Numbered from the stretch's first letter, positions 51,568 to 60,215 are shown. The stretch is 64,000 nucleotides of DNA from Micromonospora echinospora (GCF_014203425.1 NZ_JACHJC010000001.1:2790001-2854000); one strand, 5' to 3'. The notes: generated from the sequence alone by a model not told the origin. Numbers and translations: made by a program.

Positions 51568-52568
51568 CCGGCTGATCCTGCCAGCGGCGCTCCCGGATGA
51601 CCAGGCTCGCCAGCCGGGCTCTCGACGCGCGCGGTCACCTCGTCGAGCGCGCGCAGCACCTCGCGGGTCACCCCCGGCTCGGCCGCCGAGTGCCCGGCAT
51701 CGGGCACGATGCGCAGCGTCGCCTCGGGCCACCGGCGGGCCAGGTCGTACGCGGACACCGGCGGACAGCACAGGTCGTAGCGGCCGTTGACGATCACGGC
51801 GGGCAGGTGCCGGATCCGGTCCACGCCGTCGAGCAGCTGGCCCTCGCCGAGGAAGCCGCCGTGCACGGCGTAGTGCGACAGGATCCGGGCCACCGGCAGC
51901 GCGTGGTCGTCGGCGGTGAAGTGGGCGAGCAGCTCCGGGTCGGGGCGCAGCGCCGAGTTGACCGCCTCCCAGCGTCCCCAGGCGCGCGCCCAGACCCGGG
52001 CCTGCGCCTCGTCCGGGCCGTGCAGCCGCCTGTGGTACGCGCCCAGCACGTCGTCGCGCTCGCCCGGCGGGACCGGGGCGACGAACCGCTCCCACTCCTC
52101 GGGCTGGAGGTGCCGCAGCCCGCCCTGGTAGAACCAGTCCCGCTCGCCGCGCCGCAGCAGCAGCACGCCGCGCAGCACCAGGCCGGTCACCCGCTGCGGG
52201 TGCGCCTGCGCGTACGCCAGACCGAGCGTGGTGCCCCACGACCCGCCGAACACCAGCCACGAGCCGATGCCCAGCCGCTGCCGGATGGTCTCCAGGTCGG
52301 CCACCAGATGCCAGGTGGTGTTGGCGCGCACCTCGCCGTGCGGGGTGCTGCGGCCCGCGCCGCGCTGGTCGAACAGCACCGCCCGGTAGCGCCCCGGGTC
52401 GAAGAAGCGGCGCGCGGCCGGCACCAGCCCACCGCCGGGCCCGCCGTGCAGGAACACCACGGGTACGCCGTCCGGGCGACCCACCTCCTCCACGTACAGG
52501 ACGTGGCCGTCACCGACCGGGAGCCGGTGGGTGGCGTACGGTTCGGCGGGCGGGTACAGGCCGGTCAT
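51564..52568 (-). CDS. pip: Prolyl aminopeptidase (S33)
   Basis: A 334-residue proline iminopeptidase. 'VFLHGGPGGGLVPAARRFFD' is the oxyanion loop, 'VLFDQRGAGRSTPHG' is diagnostic, the nucleophile elbow is 'FGGSWGTTLGLAYAQ' (Ser in GGSWG), the acid is in 'NGRYDLCCPP' and the His in 'DAGHSAAEPG'. It removes N-terminal proline from peptides. First gene of a coupled three-gene operon with the phosphoesterase and phosphopantetheinyl transferase genes. Confidence 0.95.
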   Translation of the reverse strand: MTGLYPPAEPYATHRLPVGDGHVLYVEEVGRPDGVPVVFLHGGPGGGLVPAARRFFDPGRYRAVLFDQRGAGRSTPHGEVRANTTWHLVADLETIRQRLGIGSWLVFGGSWGTTLGLAYAQAHPQRVTGLVLRGVLLLRRGERDWFYQGGLRHLQPEEWERFVAPVPPGERDDVLGAYHRRLHGPDEAQARVWARAWGRWEAVNSALRPDPELLAHFTADDHALPVARILSHYAVHGGFLGEGQLLDGVDRIRHLPAVIVNGRYDLCCPPVSAYDLARRWPEATLRIVPDAGHSAAEPGVTREVLRALDEVTARVESPAGEPGHPGAPLAGSAG

Positions 52569-52614
52569 GCCCTGTCATTCTGCCTGCCGCGGCCGGCGAC
52601 CGGCGGCCCGTCGT

Positions 52615-52989
52615 TCAGCAGGCGACGTTGCCGCCGAGGTTGTCCAGCAGCGCGTCGGCGACCCAGCCGGAGACACCTGTGGTGACGTTGCGCACGTACG
52701 TCCACGTGTAGGTGGTCTTGCCGTTGGCGGTGACCCGGTCGCCGCTGCCGAAGCAGTGGAAGTCGACGTTGTGGTTGAGCTGCCCGTAACCCAGCGAGGC
52801 GCAGGTGGTGTGCGGGCCGGTGCGGATGTTGACGTTCGTCGCGTTGAACAGCTGGCCGAACTTGCTGTCGACGTTGGAGTGCGAGTGACTGCACCCGGCG
52901 CTCGCCGGTCCGGCCGTAGCGGTCACCACGGCGCCCGCCGTGGCGACGGTCAGGACGACGGCGGCACCGATCGAGGAAATCTTCCGCAT
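52615..52989 (-). CDS. Small secreted SH3-like protein
   Basis: A 124-residue exported protein. The signal peptide (about 31 residues, ending ASAG) is followed by a Cys/His segment ('CSHSHSN') and a bacterial SH3-type domain: 'NATNVNIRTGPHTTCASLGY' is the family's 'VNVRSGPS' strand, and 'YTWTYVRNVTTGVSGWVAD' is its 'WYKV..GTGWV' strand. Such domains bind peptidoglycan or proteins outside the cell. Four cysteines could pair. Monocistronic; the upstream region is AT-rich. Confidence 0.85.
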   Translation of the reverse strand: MRKISSIGAAVVLTVATAGAVVTATAGPASAGCSHSHSNVDSKFGQLFNATNVNIRTGPHTTCASLGYGQLNHNVDFHCFGSGDRVTANGKTTYTWTYVRNVTTGVSGWVADALLDNLGGNVAC

Positions 52990-53113
52990 ACCCGTCAACC
53001 CCCGGATAAAGATCGAGATGCACCAGCAGATCGATCCAAATATTTGCATAGAACAAGGTCGATGGGCAAGATGCCGCGCCGCCGGCCCGGCCCGCATCGG
53101 CGGCGCCGATCGC

Positions 53114-54586
53114 TCAGGCGTTAGCCGGCACGCCGTTGTCCGTACCCGTTGTCTCCACCTCTGGGACTCCGCGCGGAGCCGGCGTGCGGACCGCGAACGC
53201 GTCGAAGCTCGGCCCGTCCAGCCGCTCGACGAACGGCTCCACGGCGGGCGGCTCCGACCGGTCCGGCTCGGCCGCGTCCGCCTCGATCCGCCCATCCACG
53301 GTCCGAGGTGCCGCCTCGGCGTCGGCGGCGACCGCCGGGCGCGCCGACACCTGCGGGTACTCGGCGGTCTCCCCGCCGCCCGCGGCGGCCGCCATGACCG
53401 CCGCCGCAGCGAGGTCGGCGACCCGCTTGGCCTCCCGCTGCACCCGGGCCCGGGTGTCCTTGGCGTGCTGCTCGGCAAGGTCCGCCGCGCGCCGCGCCTC
53501 GTCGAGCCGCCTGGTCTCGGCGGTCAGCTCCCGGCGTACGCCGACCAGCCGCTCCTCCAGCTCCGCGCCGTCGCGCTCGATCGTGCCGATCTCCCGGCGG
53601 GTCTCCTCCAGCTTCCGGGAGACCGTCTCCAGTTCCGCCTTGAGCCCGGTGAGCGTCTCCTGCCGCTGCTGGATCTCCCGCTGCACGCCGGCGAGCTGCT
53701 CCTGGTGCGCGGCCGTCTCCTCGTCGGCCCGGTCACGGACCTCGGTGGCGTACTGCTGGGCCTCGGCGACGAGCGCGGCGATGTCCTTCTCGGCGGCCGC
53801 GGCCCGATCGGCCAGCTCCTGCTCGGCGGCGGCCCGCCGCTCGTCCAGTTCCTTCGCCATCGTGGCCTGCCACTGGGCCAGCTCCTGCTGGGCCTTGCTG
53901 CGGTTGGCCTGGACCTCCTGCTGGATCTGCGTCCGCGCGGCCTTCACCAGCGCCTCGGACGCCGAACGCGCCTGCTCGACCTGCTGCGCGCTCTGCTCGC
54001 TGACCCGCTTCGCCTCCTGCTGGGCGCGGTCGTGCACGGCCTGCCCCTCGACGCGCAGCTTCTCCGCCAGCTCCCGCACGGCGGTCAGCTCCGCCTGCGC
54101 GGCGGCCCGTCGCTCCTCGTCCACCCGCTCCTGCTCGGCCCGGCGCGCCGACAGCTCCTCGTCCAGCTCGCGCCGCTCGCGCGCGGCCTGGTCCTGCGCC
54201 GCGGCCAGCAGCTTGTCCGCCTGCGACTGGACCTCGTCCGCGCGCCGGGTGGCCACCTCGGTGATCTGCCCGGCCTGCTTCTCGGCCAGGTCAAGGATCT
54301 GGTCTACCATCGGGCCGAGGTCCCGGAAGGACGCCCGGTCCACCGCCGCCGCCGGACGCTCACGCAGCTCGGCCGCCTCGGCCTGCGCCCGCTGCACCTG
54401 CGCGGTCAGCTCCCGCATTTGCGCGTACGCCCGGTCCCGGGCGGTGGTGAGCGCGCTGACCTCGGCGTCGACCTGCTCGACGTACCGGTCCACCTGACGT
54501 TTGTCGTAGCCGCGCAGCGCCGGATCGAAGCGCGGGCGCGCGGACACGTCGTCGTGGGGTGCGAACGGATCGTCGCCGTTGGACAT
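53114..54586 (-). CDS. DivIVA-domain coiled-coil protein
   Basis: A 490-residue protein. A DivIVA-like N-terminal motif, 'FDPALRGYDKRQVDRYVEQV' (residues ~20-39), is followed by ~350 residues of near-continuous heptad coiled coil rich in Ala, Glu, Gln and Arg, then a disordered acidic tail of ~90 residues. This resembles the Scy/FilP/DivIVA group of actinobacterial filament-forming proteins involved in polar growth and cell shape. It is cytoplasmic and self-assembling by inference. Monocistronic; GGAGGATGGC precedes the ATG at 54586. Confidence 0.85.
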   Translation of the reverse strand: MSNGDDPFAPHDDVSARPRFDPALRGYDKRQVDRYVEQVDAEVSALTTARDRAYAQMRELTAQVQRAQAEAAELRERPAAAVDRASFRDLGPMVDQILDLAEKQAGQITEVATRRADEVQSQADKLLAAAQDQAARERRELDEELSARRAEQERVDEERRAAAQAELTAVRELAEKLRVEGQAVHDRAQQEAKRVSEQSAQQVEQARSASEALVKAARTQIQQEVQANRSKAQQELAQWQATMAKELDERRAAAEQELADRAAAAEKDIAALVAEAQQYATEVRDRADEETAAHQEQLAGVQREIQQRQETLTGLKAELETVSRKLEETRREIGTIERDGAELEERLVGVRRELTAETRRLDEARRAADLAEQHAKDTRARVQREAKRVADLAAAAVMAAAAGGGETAEYPQVSARPAVAADAEAAPRTVDGRIEADAAEPDRSEPPAVEPFVERLDGPSFDAFAVRTPAPRGVPEVETTGTDNGVPANA

Positions 54587-54721
54587 GCGCCATCCTCCGT
54601 CGGTTCGCCAGCGCCAGGCCGGCGGATGACCGCCCCGCAGGGCACGATGAGGCGCTACGGTACCGCGTCCGCGCGCGCGTCTCGCCCCGCCCCGCCCGCT
54701 GCCCGCCGACCGGCGTCGGGG

Positions 54722-55684
54722 TCAGACCGGGAAGTGCGGGTTCCCCGCCGTCAGACGGATGGTGAAGCCGCTCGCGTCGCGGTGGTGCGTCACGTGGTCG
54801 CAACTCTGGTGACTGATCCAGAGACCCAGCCCGCCGTCGGAGCCGTCGCCGACGGGCAGCAGCCCGGCGTACGGGTCCTTCGGTCCGGGGCCCCGGTCGT
54901 GGACGGTGACCACGATCCGGTCGGGTGCGCGCCACAGCCGCATCCGCACCGGCGGCTCGCCGTGGCGCAGCGCGTTGCTCACCACCTCGCTCACCGCGAT
55001 GACCAGCCCGTCGGCACTGTCCGGCGGGAGCAGGCCGTTGTCGGCGGCGCGCACCTCCGCCCGGGCCCGGGCCGGCGTCGGGTCGATCAGCTCGACGAGC
55101 GGCGCCGTCCGCTGCATCGGGTCCAGCGGCGCCGGACGAGGCTCGGTCAGGTAGCTCATCGGGTCGGTGTAGAGATCGGCCGTCTCGTGCGCGCCGTCCG
55201 GCCGGGCCACCCGGGGATGGGTACGCGCCACGTCGGCCAGCACACGCGCGGGGGTGCTGCGGCGGTCGTAGGCGCAGATGCTCCAGAGCGGAAAGTCGTC
55301 GTAGGCGTGGTTGATGGCCGACTCGTAGCGGGCCCACCAGTCCCAGGTCGCGCCGAGCAGCACCGGCGGCAGCTCGCCGACCACCCGGATCTGCGCCGCT
55401 CCCTCCGCCATGTACGAGGCCAGGTGCTCCCGGTAGACGCGCAGCGCGACACTGGGCCGGGCGTAGAGGTCGCCGACCGGCAGGAACGTGACGTCGGCGC
55501 CGGCGGGCAGCGCCCGGCGCACCAGCTCGGCGTTGGGCTCGTCGAGGTTCACCGCCGTCGGTTCACCCGCGGCGAGCCCGTCCAGCAGGAACGGCACGGC
55601 CACGGCGAGCAGCTCCTCGTCGGAGTCGTAGAGGAACGCCTCGTGGAAGTAGCCCACGTGACCGGAGGCGGCGCCGGTCCTCAT
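54722..55684 (-). CDS. MEDS-sensor / HATPase anti-sigma kinase
   Basis: A 320-residue protein. Residues ~8-180 form a MEDS-type (DcmR) sensory domain: 'HEAFLYDSDEELLAVAVPFL', 'FLPVGDLYARPSVALRVY', 'SICAYDRR'. Residues ~190-320 form a RsbW-like ATP-binding domain with the N box 'AVSEVVSNALRHGEPPVRMR', G1 'VHDRGPGPKDP' and G2 'GGLGLWISHQ'. It probably phosphorylates or sequesters a STAS partner. The adjacent coupled gene encodes MEDS plus STAS, so the two likely form a partner-switch. ATGA overlap. Confidence 0.87.
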   Translation of the reverse strand: MRTGAASGHVGYFHEAFLYDSDEELLAVAVPFLLDGLAAGEPTAVNLDEPNAELVRRALPAGADVTFLPVGDLYARPSVALRVYREHLASYMAEGAAQIRVVGELPPVLLGATWDWWARYESAINHAYDDFPLWSICAYDRRSTPARVLADVARTHPRVARPDGAHETADLYTDPMSYLTEPRPAPLDPMQRTAPLVELIDPTPARARAEVRAADNGLLPPDSADGLVIAVSEVVSNALRHGEPPVRMRLWRAPDRIVVTVHDRGPGPKDPYAGLLPVGDGSDGGLGLWISHQSCDHVTHHRDASGFTIRLTAGNPHFPV

Positions 55685-56508
55685 CGGAGCACCTCCACCC
55701 GCACCTCGGTCAGGCCGAGCAGCTCGACCAGCCGGGCCGGTGCCTGGTGCGGCGTGCGCAGCACCGCGACGGCGTCGTGGCGGCGGGCGTGGTCACGCAG
55801 GTGCAGCAGGCTGCGGTGATCCACGAAACGCAGCTCGGCGGCGTCGAACACGAGCCGGCCGGCCACCGGCCGCGGGTCGGCCCGCTCCAGCGCCACCGCG
55901 AAGCTCCGGTGGTTCGACGGGTCCAGTTCGCCGCCGAGCGCCACCGCCGCGTCACCCACGCCGGAGTGCAGCCGGAACAGCACATCGGCGTTGGTCTCCG
56001 GGTGCAGGCAGGCCAGCTCCTCGATCGCCGCGTCGCCGAGCTGCCGGCGGTCGTAGGCGCAGACCGCCGACATCGGCCGGTGCCGCATCCAGTGGTCGAT
56101 GCGGTGCTCGTAGCGGGCGAAGGCGTCCCGCTGGGCGGGGGTGCGGACGAGGCTGGTCGCCTCGGCCAGCACCCGCAGGCCGGTGTGACCGGCGGCCAGC
56201 GCCTCGGTGGTGGCCCGCGCGTACGCGCGGACCTGCCGGTCCGGGTCGACGATCTCGTCGTGCCGGTACGCCTCGCCGACGGGGAGCAGGCGCAACGCGT
56301 CCCGCCGGCGCGCGGCGTCGACCCCGGGCACCGACCTCAGCCAGCCGGTCATGGTGGCGCGATCCTGCGGGCCCACCACCCAGACCTGCTCCCCGGCGGC
56401 GAGGCCGGCGGTGACCTGCTCGACCGCCAGCGCGCGCAGCGTGGCCGGGTCCTCGTAGGTGAGGCAGCCGTGGGTGTGACCCGGGTACGCCACGCCCTCG
56501 CTGGTCAC
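55681..56508 (-). CDS. MEDS-sensor / STAS protein
   Basis: A 275-residue protein. The MEDS domain covers ~10-180: 'HTHGCLTYEDPATLRALAVE', 'LRLLPVGEAYRHDEIVDP', 'MSAVCAYDRRQLGDAAIEEL'. A STAS domain covers ~190-275: 'LGGELDPSNHRSFAVALERA' and 'RLVFDAAELRFVDHRSLLHL' in which the anti-anti-sigma Ser is kept (HRS). It is therefore a candidate substrate of the MEDS-HATPase next door. The GTG start at 56508 has GAGGCGGGG upstream. First gene of the pair. Confidence 0.85.
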   Translation of the reverse strand: MTSEGVAYPGHTHGCLTYEDPATLRALAVEQVTAGLAAGEQVWVVGPQDRATMTGWLRSVPGVDAARRRDALRLLPVGEAYRHDEIVDPDRQVRAYARATTEALAAGHTGLRVLAEATSLVRTPAQRDAFARYEHRIDHWMRHRPMSAVCAYDRRQLGDAAIEELACLHPETNADVLFRLHSGVGDAAVALGGELDPSNHRSFAVALERADPRPVAGRLVFDAAELRFVDHRSLLHLRDHARRHDAVAVLRTPHQAPARLVELLGLTEVRVEVLR

Positions 56509-56531
56509 CGGCCCCGCCTCATGGGCCCAGT

Positions 56532-56891
56532 CTATGTCGTGCCCACCTGCAGGTCCCGCCAGGCCGTGGCCTCGGGCGGCGGGTCGCCCAGCTCGAACTC
56601 GGCCCAGTTGTTCCAGTACGCGATCGCGTCCACGTCGTTCTGCTGACGCAGCCAGGTGACGTGCTCCCGGACGGTGTGCGCCCGGCCCGCGCCGGTGGTG
56701 TCGGCGGCGGTGCGGCTCAGGCCGTACTCCGGGACCAGCAACCGGATGCCCGGGTACGCGGCGCGCACCTTGCCGAAGGCCACCCCGAACATCCGCGAGG
56801 CGGGCCAGTACGCGGCGGTGTCCCGCGCTTGCGTCGGCTCGGCCGCGATCGTCAGGCAGCCGCAGATGGCGCGAAACCCGGTCGCCGCCAC
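56532..56891 (-). pseudogene. Truncated glycosidase-like C-terminal remnant
   Basis: About 119 codons read 'FGKVRAAYPGIRLLVPEYGL' and 'HVTWLRQQNDVDAIAYWNNW' then 'AEFELGDPPPEATAWRDLQ', which looks like the final strands and helices of a glycoside-hydrolase-type barrel. No signal peptide, start domain or catalytic half is present, and the region upstream is occupied by the divergent GNAT gene. I read it as the 3' end of a lost gene. A short independent gene starting at the GTG at 56891 cannot be excluded. Confidence 0.45.
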
Positions 56892-56916
56892 GCTGCCCCG
56901 CCCGCATCCTGGACCG

Positions 56917-57376
56917 ATGTCGATCAGCGTGCGGGAACTGCGCGTGCCGGACTGGCCGGCGCTCTGGCCGATGATGCGGGACATGGGGCGTCGGCGACGA
57001 GCCACCGGAGGCCCACCGGCTCCGCTTCGCCGCGCTGCTCGCCGACCCCCGCTGGGCGCTGCTCGGCGCCACCGGCGCCGACGGGTTGATCGGGTACGCC
57101 GCCGCCCAGGACCACGGCCCGCACCTGCGTTCCGGCGACGCGCACCGCACCGTACGCCTGCACGACCTGTACGTCCGTCCGGACCGTCGGCGTGACGGGG
57201 TGGGCCGGGTGCTGTTCACGGCGGTCCGCCGCTGGGCGGCCGGCCGGGCGCGGCACCTGGAGTGGCAGGCCCACCACGAGCGGGCGGCGCCGTTCTACGA
57301 GCGGCTCGGCCATCGGGGCGACCCGTGCCCACAGCCGGACCACCCGACGTTCCTGCTCGACCTCACCCCGCACTGA
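56917..57376 (+). pseudogene. GNAT acetyltransferase, frameshifted
   Basis: The start at 56917 reads 'MSISVRELRVPDWPALWPMM', a typical GNAT opening, but the frame leaves the gene at the GGGG run 56985-56988. Removing one G gives 'RDMGVGDEPPEAHRLRFAAL' and continues into the rest of a normal N-acetyltransferase: 'GLIGYAAAQDHGPHLRSG', 'LHDLYVRPDRRRDGVGRVLF' (acetyl-CoA loop), 'HERAAPFYERLGHR'. The intact protein would be ~153 residues. The extra G may be real inactivation or a sequencing error. Confidence 0.75.
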
Positions 57377-57415
57377 CCTGACCCCGCAGTGACCCGCCCA
57401 AGCGCTGATCTGCCC

Positions 57416-57582
57416 AAGATCGACACCAGTTCGGGGAGATGGCTGCATCGGTGGGGGTCTGATGCCCCCACCTCCCCGAGCTGGCGTGGATCTTGGAGCG
57501 GGATGCCCATGATCGGCACCAGGTCGGGGACGTGGCGCCATCGGAGGCGGTCTGATGCAGCCACCTTCCCGAGCCGGCGTGG
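57416..57582. repeat. Tandem pair of 72-base palindromic elements
   Basis: Two related copies, 57418-57489 and 57511-57582, are offset by 93 bases. Copy 1 folds as a long stem: arms 57416-57438 and 57472-57494 pair at 20 of 23 positions. Copy 2 keeps the layout with more mismatches. The element fills most of the gap between the GNAT and 2H-phosphoesterase genes. Confidence 0.6.
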
Positions 57583-57624
57583 GAGCTGGGGGAGGGAGGT
57601 GGGGAGGGGAGCTGGGGGAGGGGA

Positions 57625-58140
57625 TCAGGGGAGGGGGTGGGAGATGTCGCGGGCGTGGTCGGCCACCGCCGCGCCGACCACCGTCGCGGTCAGCGGCAGC
57701 ACCTCCAGGCATCGGCGTACGGCCGCGCCCATCAGCGGGTTCGGCACCCGCATGGACAGCGTGCAGTGCGGCACCCAGCGTCCCGGCCGGTAGTGCTCCA
57801 CCACCTCGACGCCGGCCCGCGCCAGCCGGTCGTGCACCTCGGCGTGGTGCGCCAGCAGCTCGGGCGTCGGCGCCGGACCGAGCCACAGCACCCGCCCGAC
57901 GAACTGGCCGGCGTGCTGGAACTCCAGCCGCAGCGGAGCGGCCACCACGGTTCCGGACAGCGCCTCGGCGACCCGGTGCGGGTCCAGGCGGGGTGCTACC
58001 GCCAGCGACACGTGCGGGCGGTGCCGCTGCGCCAGCAGTGACCGCAGGCTCGGCACCCCGTCGGACTCCAGGAGGTCCCACAGCACCCGGATGCGCCGGG
58101 TGGCGTCGGTGTCGAGATACAGCTCCAGCGCCGCGACCAC
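57625..58140 (-). CDS. 2H phosphoesterase (2'-5' RNA ligase-like)
   Basis: A 171-residue 2H-superfamily protein. The two catalytic motifs are 'RPHVSLAV' (HxS) and 'VPHCTLSM' (HxT), about 85 residues apart as in the family. Members open or form 2',5'- or cyclic phosphodiester bonds in RNA or small molecules. It is not adjacent to RNA genes here. GTG start at 58140. A role connected to RtcB at 42940 is conceivable but only because both act on RNA ends. Confidence 0.87.
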   Translation of the reverse strand: MVAALELYLDTDATRRIRVLWDLLESDGVPSLRSLLAQRHRPHVSLAVAPRLDPHRVAEALSGTVVAAPLRLEFQHAGQFVGRVLWLGPAPTPELLAHHAEVHDRLARAGVEVVEHYRPGRWVPHCTLSMRVPNPLMGAAVRRCLEVLPLTATVVGAAVADHARDISHPLP

Positions 58141-58241
58141 CCGATCACACTAGATGTCGGGGTCCGCGACGAGGTTTGCCGGGCACGCTGGGCGGTACTG
58201 CCCGGGGAACGGCAGCAGACGGGCGAGGGGAGTGAGGCCGC

Positions 58242-58748
58242 GTGGACGCGACGGACGTGCTGATCGAGGCGTACGGGCGATTGCCCGATCTGGTCGCCGG
58301 GGCGCTCGACGGGCTCGACGCGGCCCAGCTGCGGCGGGCGCCGGCCGAGGGGGCGAATCCGGTCGGCTGGCTGGTCTGGCATCTGACCCGGATCCAGGAC
58401 GACCACGTCGCCGACGTGATGGGCGAGCCGCAGCTCTGGGCCGGCGGCGACTGGGCGGCGCGGTGCGGGCTGCCGCCCGAGCCCGCCGAGACCGGCTTCG
58501 GGCACGGCCCGGAGCAGATCGCCGCGGTACGCCCGGAGAGCGGCGACGTGCTGCTGGACTACCACCGGGCGGTGGTGGACCGCAGCCTGGGCTACCTGCG
58601 CGGGCTGCGCCCGGCCGACCTGGACCGGGTGGTGGACGAGAACTGGGATCCGCCGGTGACGCTCGGGGTGCGGCTGGTCAGCGTGCTCGACGACGACTTC
58701 CAGCACGTCGGTCAGGCCGCCTACGTGCGCGGGCTCATCCTGGGTTGA
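58242..58748 (+). CDS. DinB/DUF664 protein (mycothiol-transferase-like)
   Basis: A 168-residue four-helix protein. Metal-ligand histidines are in 'GWLVWHLTRIQDDH' and 'LDDDFQHVGQAAYVRGL', the characteristic DUF664 pair. Related proteins use mycothiol or bacillithiol in detoxifying S-transfer. GTG start at 58242, GAGGGGAG upstream. Its stop overlaps the 3' end of the convergent glycoside hydrolase gene by 14 bases. Confidence 0.87.
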   Translation: MDATDVLIEAYGRLPDLVAGALDGLDAAQLRRAPAEGANPVGWLVWHLTRIQDDHVADVMGEPQLWAGGDWAARCGLPPEPAETGFGHGPEQIAAVRPESGDVLLDYHRAVVDRSLGYLRGLRPADLDRVVDENWDPPVTLGVRLVSVLDDDFQHVGQAAYVRGLILG

Positions 58749-59706
58749 GCGCCGCCCGGCGCAGCGCGGCGTACCCGAGCAGGTGGCACGCCTGCGCCTC
58801 GGGGGAGGTGCCCGGTCCCGCGAAGTCCGGCGCCCCGCTGACCCCTGTCACCCGGCCGTACCCGTCGACCCGCCGGCCGGCGGCGGCCAGCAGCTCCGCT
58901 CCCACGTCGAACCAGGACCGGGGCAGCCATCCGTCGGCCACTCCGGTGAGGGCCGCGTACCCGAGCAGCTGGGCCGTGTTCGCCTCGCGGAACGCGCCGG
59001 GGTCATCCAGCACGTCGGGGAAGAGGCCGTCGGCCCCCCGGTACGCGAGGCAGGCCGTCAGCACCTCCTCGACATGCCCGGCCAGCTCGGCGCGGAGCGG
59101 GCCCGGCCAGTCCGGCGCGAGGCGCAGCGCGCGGGCGATCCCGGCGACCACCCAGCCGTTGCCGGTGCCCCAGGGTTCGGGCCGGTCCAGTTCGCCCCGG
59201 TCCTCGTCCCAGCGGGCGGCGTACAGGCCGGTGCGGCTGTCGTGCAGCCGCTCCCGGTGCCCGGCCACCTGCGCGGCGGCCGGTCCGGCGTGCCCGGTCA
59301 GCGCCAGCAGCGGGACCACCATGTAGACCGTGTCCGCCCAGACCTGGCGGCCGTCGAGCAGGTGGAACAGCGTGCCGTCGGCGGCCCGGGGCGCACGGCG
59401 GGTCAGCCAGTCGAGCTGGGCGTCCAGCGCCACGGCGTACCTCGGGTCGCCGGTGCTCCGCGCGGCGTGCCGGACCACCTCGCCGCACGCGGCGCCGTTC
59501 ACCGCGCCCACCGAGCCGGCCGTCTCGCCGAGCCGCCCGTCCGGCCGCTGCCGGGTCACCGCGGCGTCGGCGACCAGCACGGCGGCCTCGTCCAGGCCGA
59601 GGTCGAGCAGCGCGTGGCCGAGGATGCCCTGCTCCCAGGACTCGCGTTGCATCGTCAGCAGCGCGAGCAGCACCCGGTCGGCGGCGGCGTTCCCGGTCGT
59701 CACCAT
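58735..59706 (-). CDS. GH88/GH105-like unsaturated glycan hydrolase
   Basis: A 323-residue (alpha/alpha)6-barrel protein. 'MQRESWEQGILGHALLDLGL' and 'GRQVWADTVYMVVPLLALTG' carry the family's Trp and Asp positions, and 'EPWGTGNGWVVAGIARAL' is typical of YteR-type rhamnogalacturonyl hydrolases. It probably removes an unsaturated uronic acid from pectin-type oligosaccharides. There is no signal peptide, so it acts inside the cell on imported fragments. No uptake genes are nearby. Confidence 0.8.
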   Translation of the reverse strand: MVTTGNAAADRVLLALLTMQRESWEQGILGHALLDLGLDEAAVLVADAAVTRQRPDGRLGETAGSVGAVNGAACGEVVRHAARSTGDPRYAVALDAQLDWLTRRAPRAADGTLFHLLDGRQVWADTVYMVVPLLALTGHAGPAAAQVAGHRERLHDSRTGLYAARWDEDRGELDRPEPWGTGNGWVVAGIARALRLAPDWPGPLRAELAGHVEEVLTACLAYRGADGLFPDVLDDPGAFREANTAQLLGYAALTGVADGWLPRSWFDVGAELLAAAGRRVDGYGRVTGVSGAPDFAGPGTSPEAQACHLLGYAALRRAALNPG

Positions 59707-59840
59707 GGCCGGTGGTTACCCGGCCGCGCCGCCGCGCCTCACCCGGACCGGGTGAGTTCGCCTCACCCGGGGCACGGGGATCCTCGCGGCACGGGCGGCG
59801 CCGTCAGGCGGGTGGCCGCGACGACCGACGAGGAGGCCCG

Positions 59841-60215
59841 ATGAGCGTCTCGGCAGCGGAACACCTGGCCCGGGCAGCCGCCGGCCGGAACCCGGAGCTG
59901 CCCGAGACCACCTGCGGCACCATTCGGCTGGACCTGCACGACGACGGCCGCACCGAGCACTGGTACCTGACCATCGACCGTCAGGACGTCCGGGTGGACC
60001 GGCTCTCCGAGGACGCGGACCTGGTGGTCCGCGCGGACCGGGAGGTGTTCGACCGGATGGCGGCGGGCCTCCTGCATCCGGCCGCCGCGCTGCTGCGCAA
60101 CGACATCGCCGTGGAGGGTGACCTCAAGCTGCTGATGGCGCTGCGCCGGATCTTCCCCGGGCACCCGGACGCCCGGCATCCCCGGGAGGCGGCCGGGCAG
60201 GCGGTGGCCCGATGA
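59841..60215 (+). CDS. SCP2 sterol-carrier-like protein
   Basis: A 124-residue SCP2-type domain: 'GTIRLDLHDDGRTEHWYLTI', 'EDADLVVRADREVFDRMAAG' and 'IAVEGDLKLLMALRRIFPG' follow the family pattern of a five-stranded sheet with lipid tunnel. The ligand is unknown. GAGGAGGCCCG precedes the ATG at 59841. Its stop overlaps the start of the debranching-enzyme gene as ATGA, so the two are translated together. The link between a lipid-binding fold and a glucan enzyme is unexplained. Confidence 0.85.
   Translation: MSVSAAEHLARAAAGRNPELPETTCGTIRLDLHDDGRTEHWYLTIDRQDVRVDRLSEDADLVVRADREVFDRMAAGLLHPAAALLRNDIAVEGDLKLLMALRRIFPGHPDARHPREAAGQAVAR

Noticed and set aside
52940..55819. A 959-codon plus-strand frame
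   Set aside because: Antisense to the DivIVA-like and MEDS genes and spans several intergenic regions.
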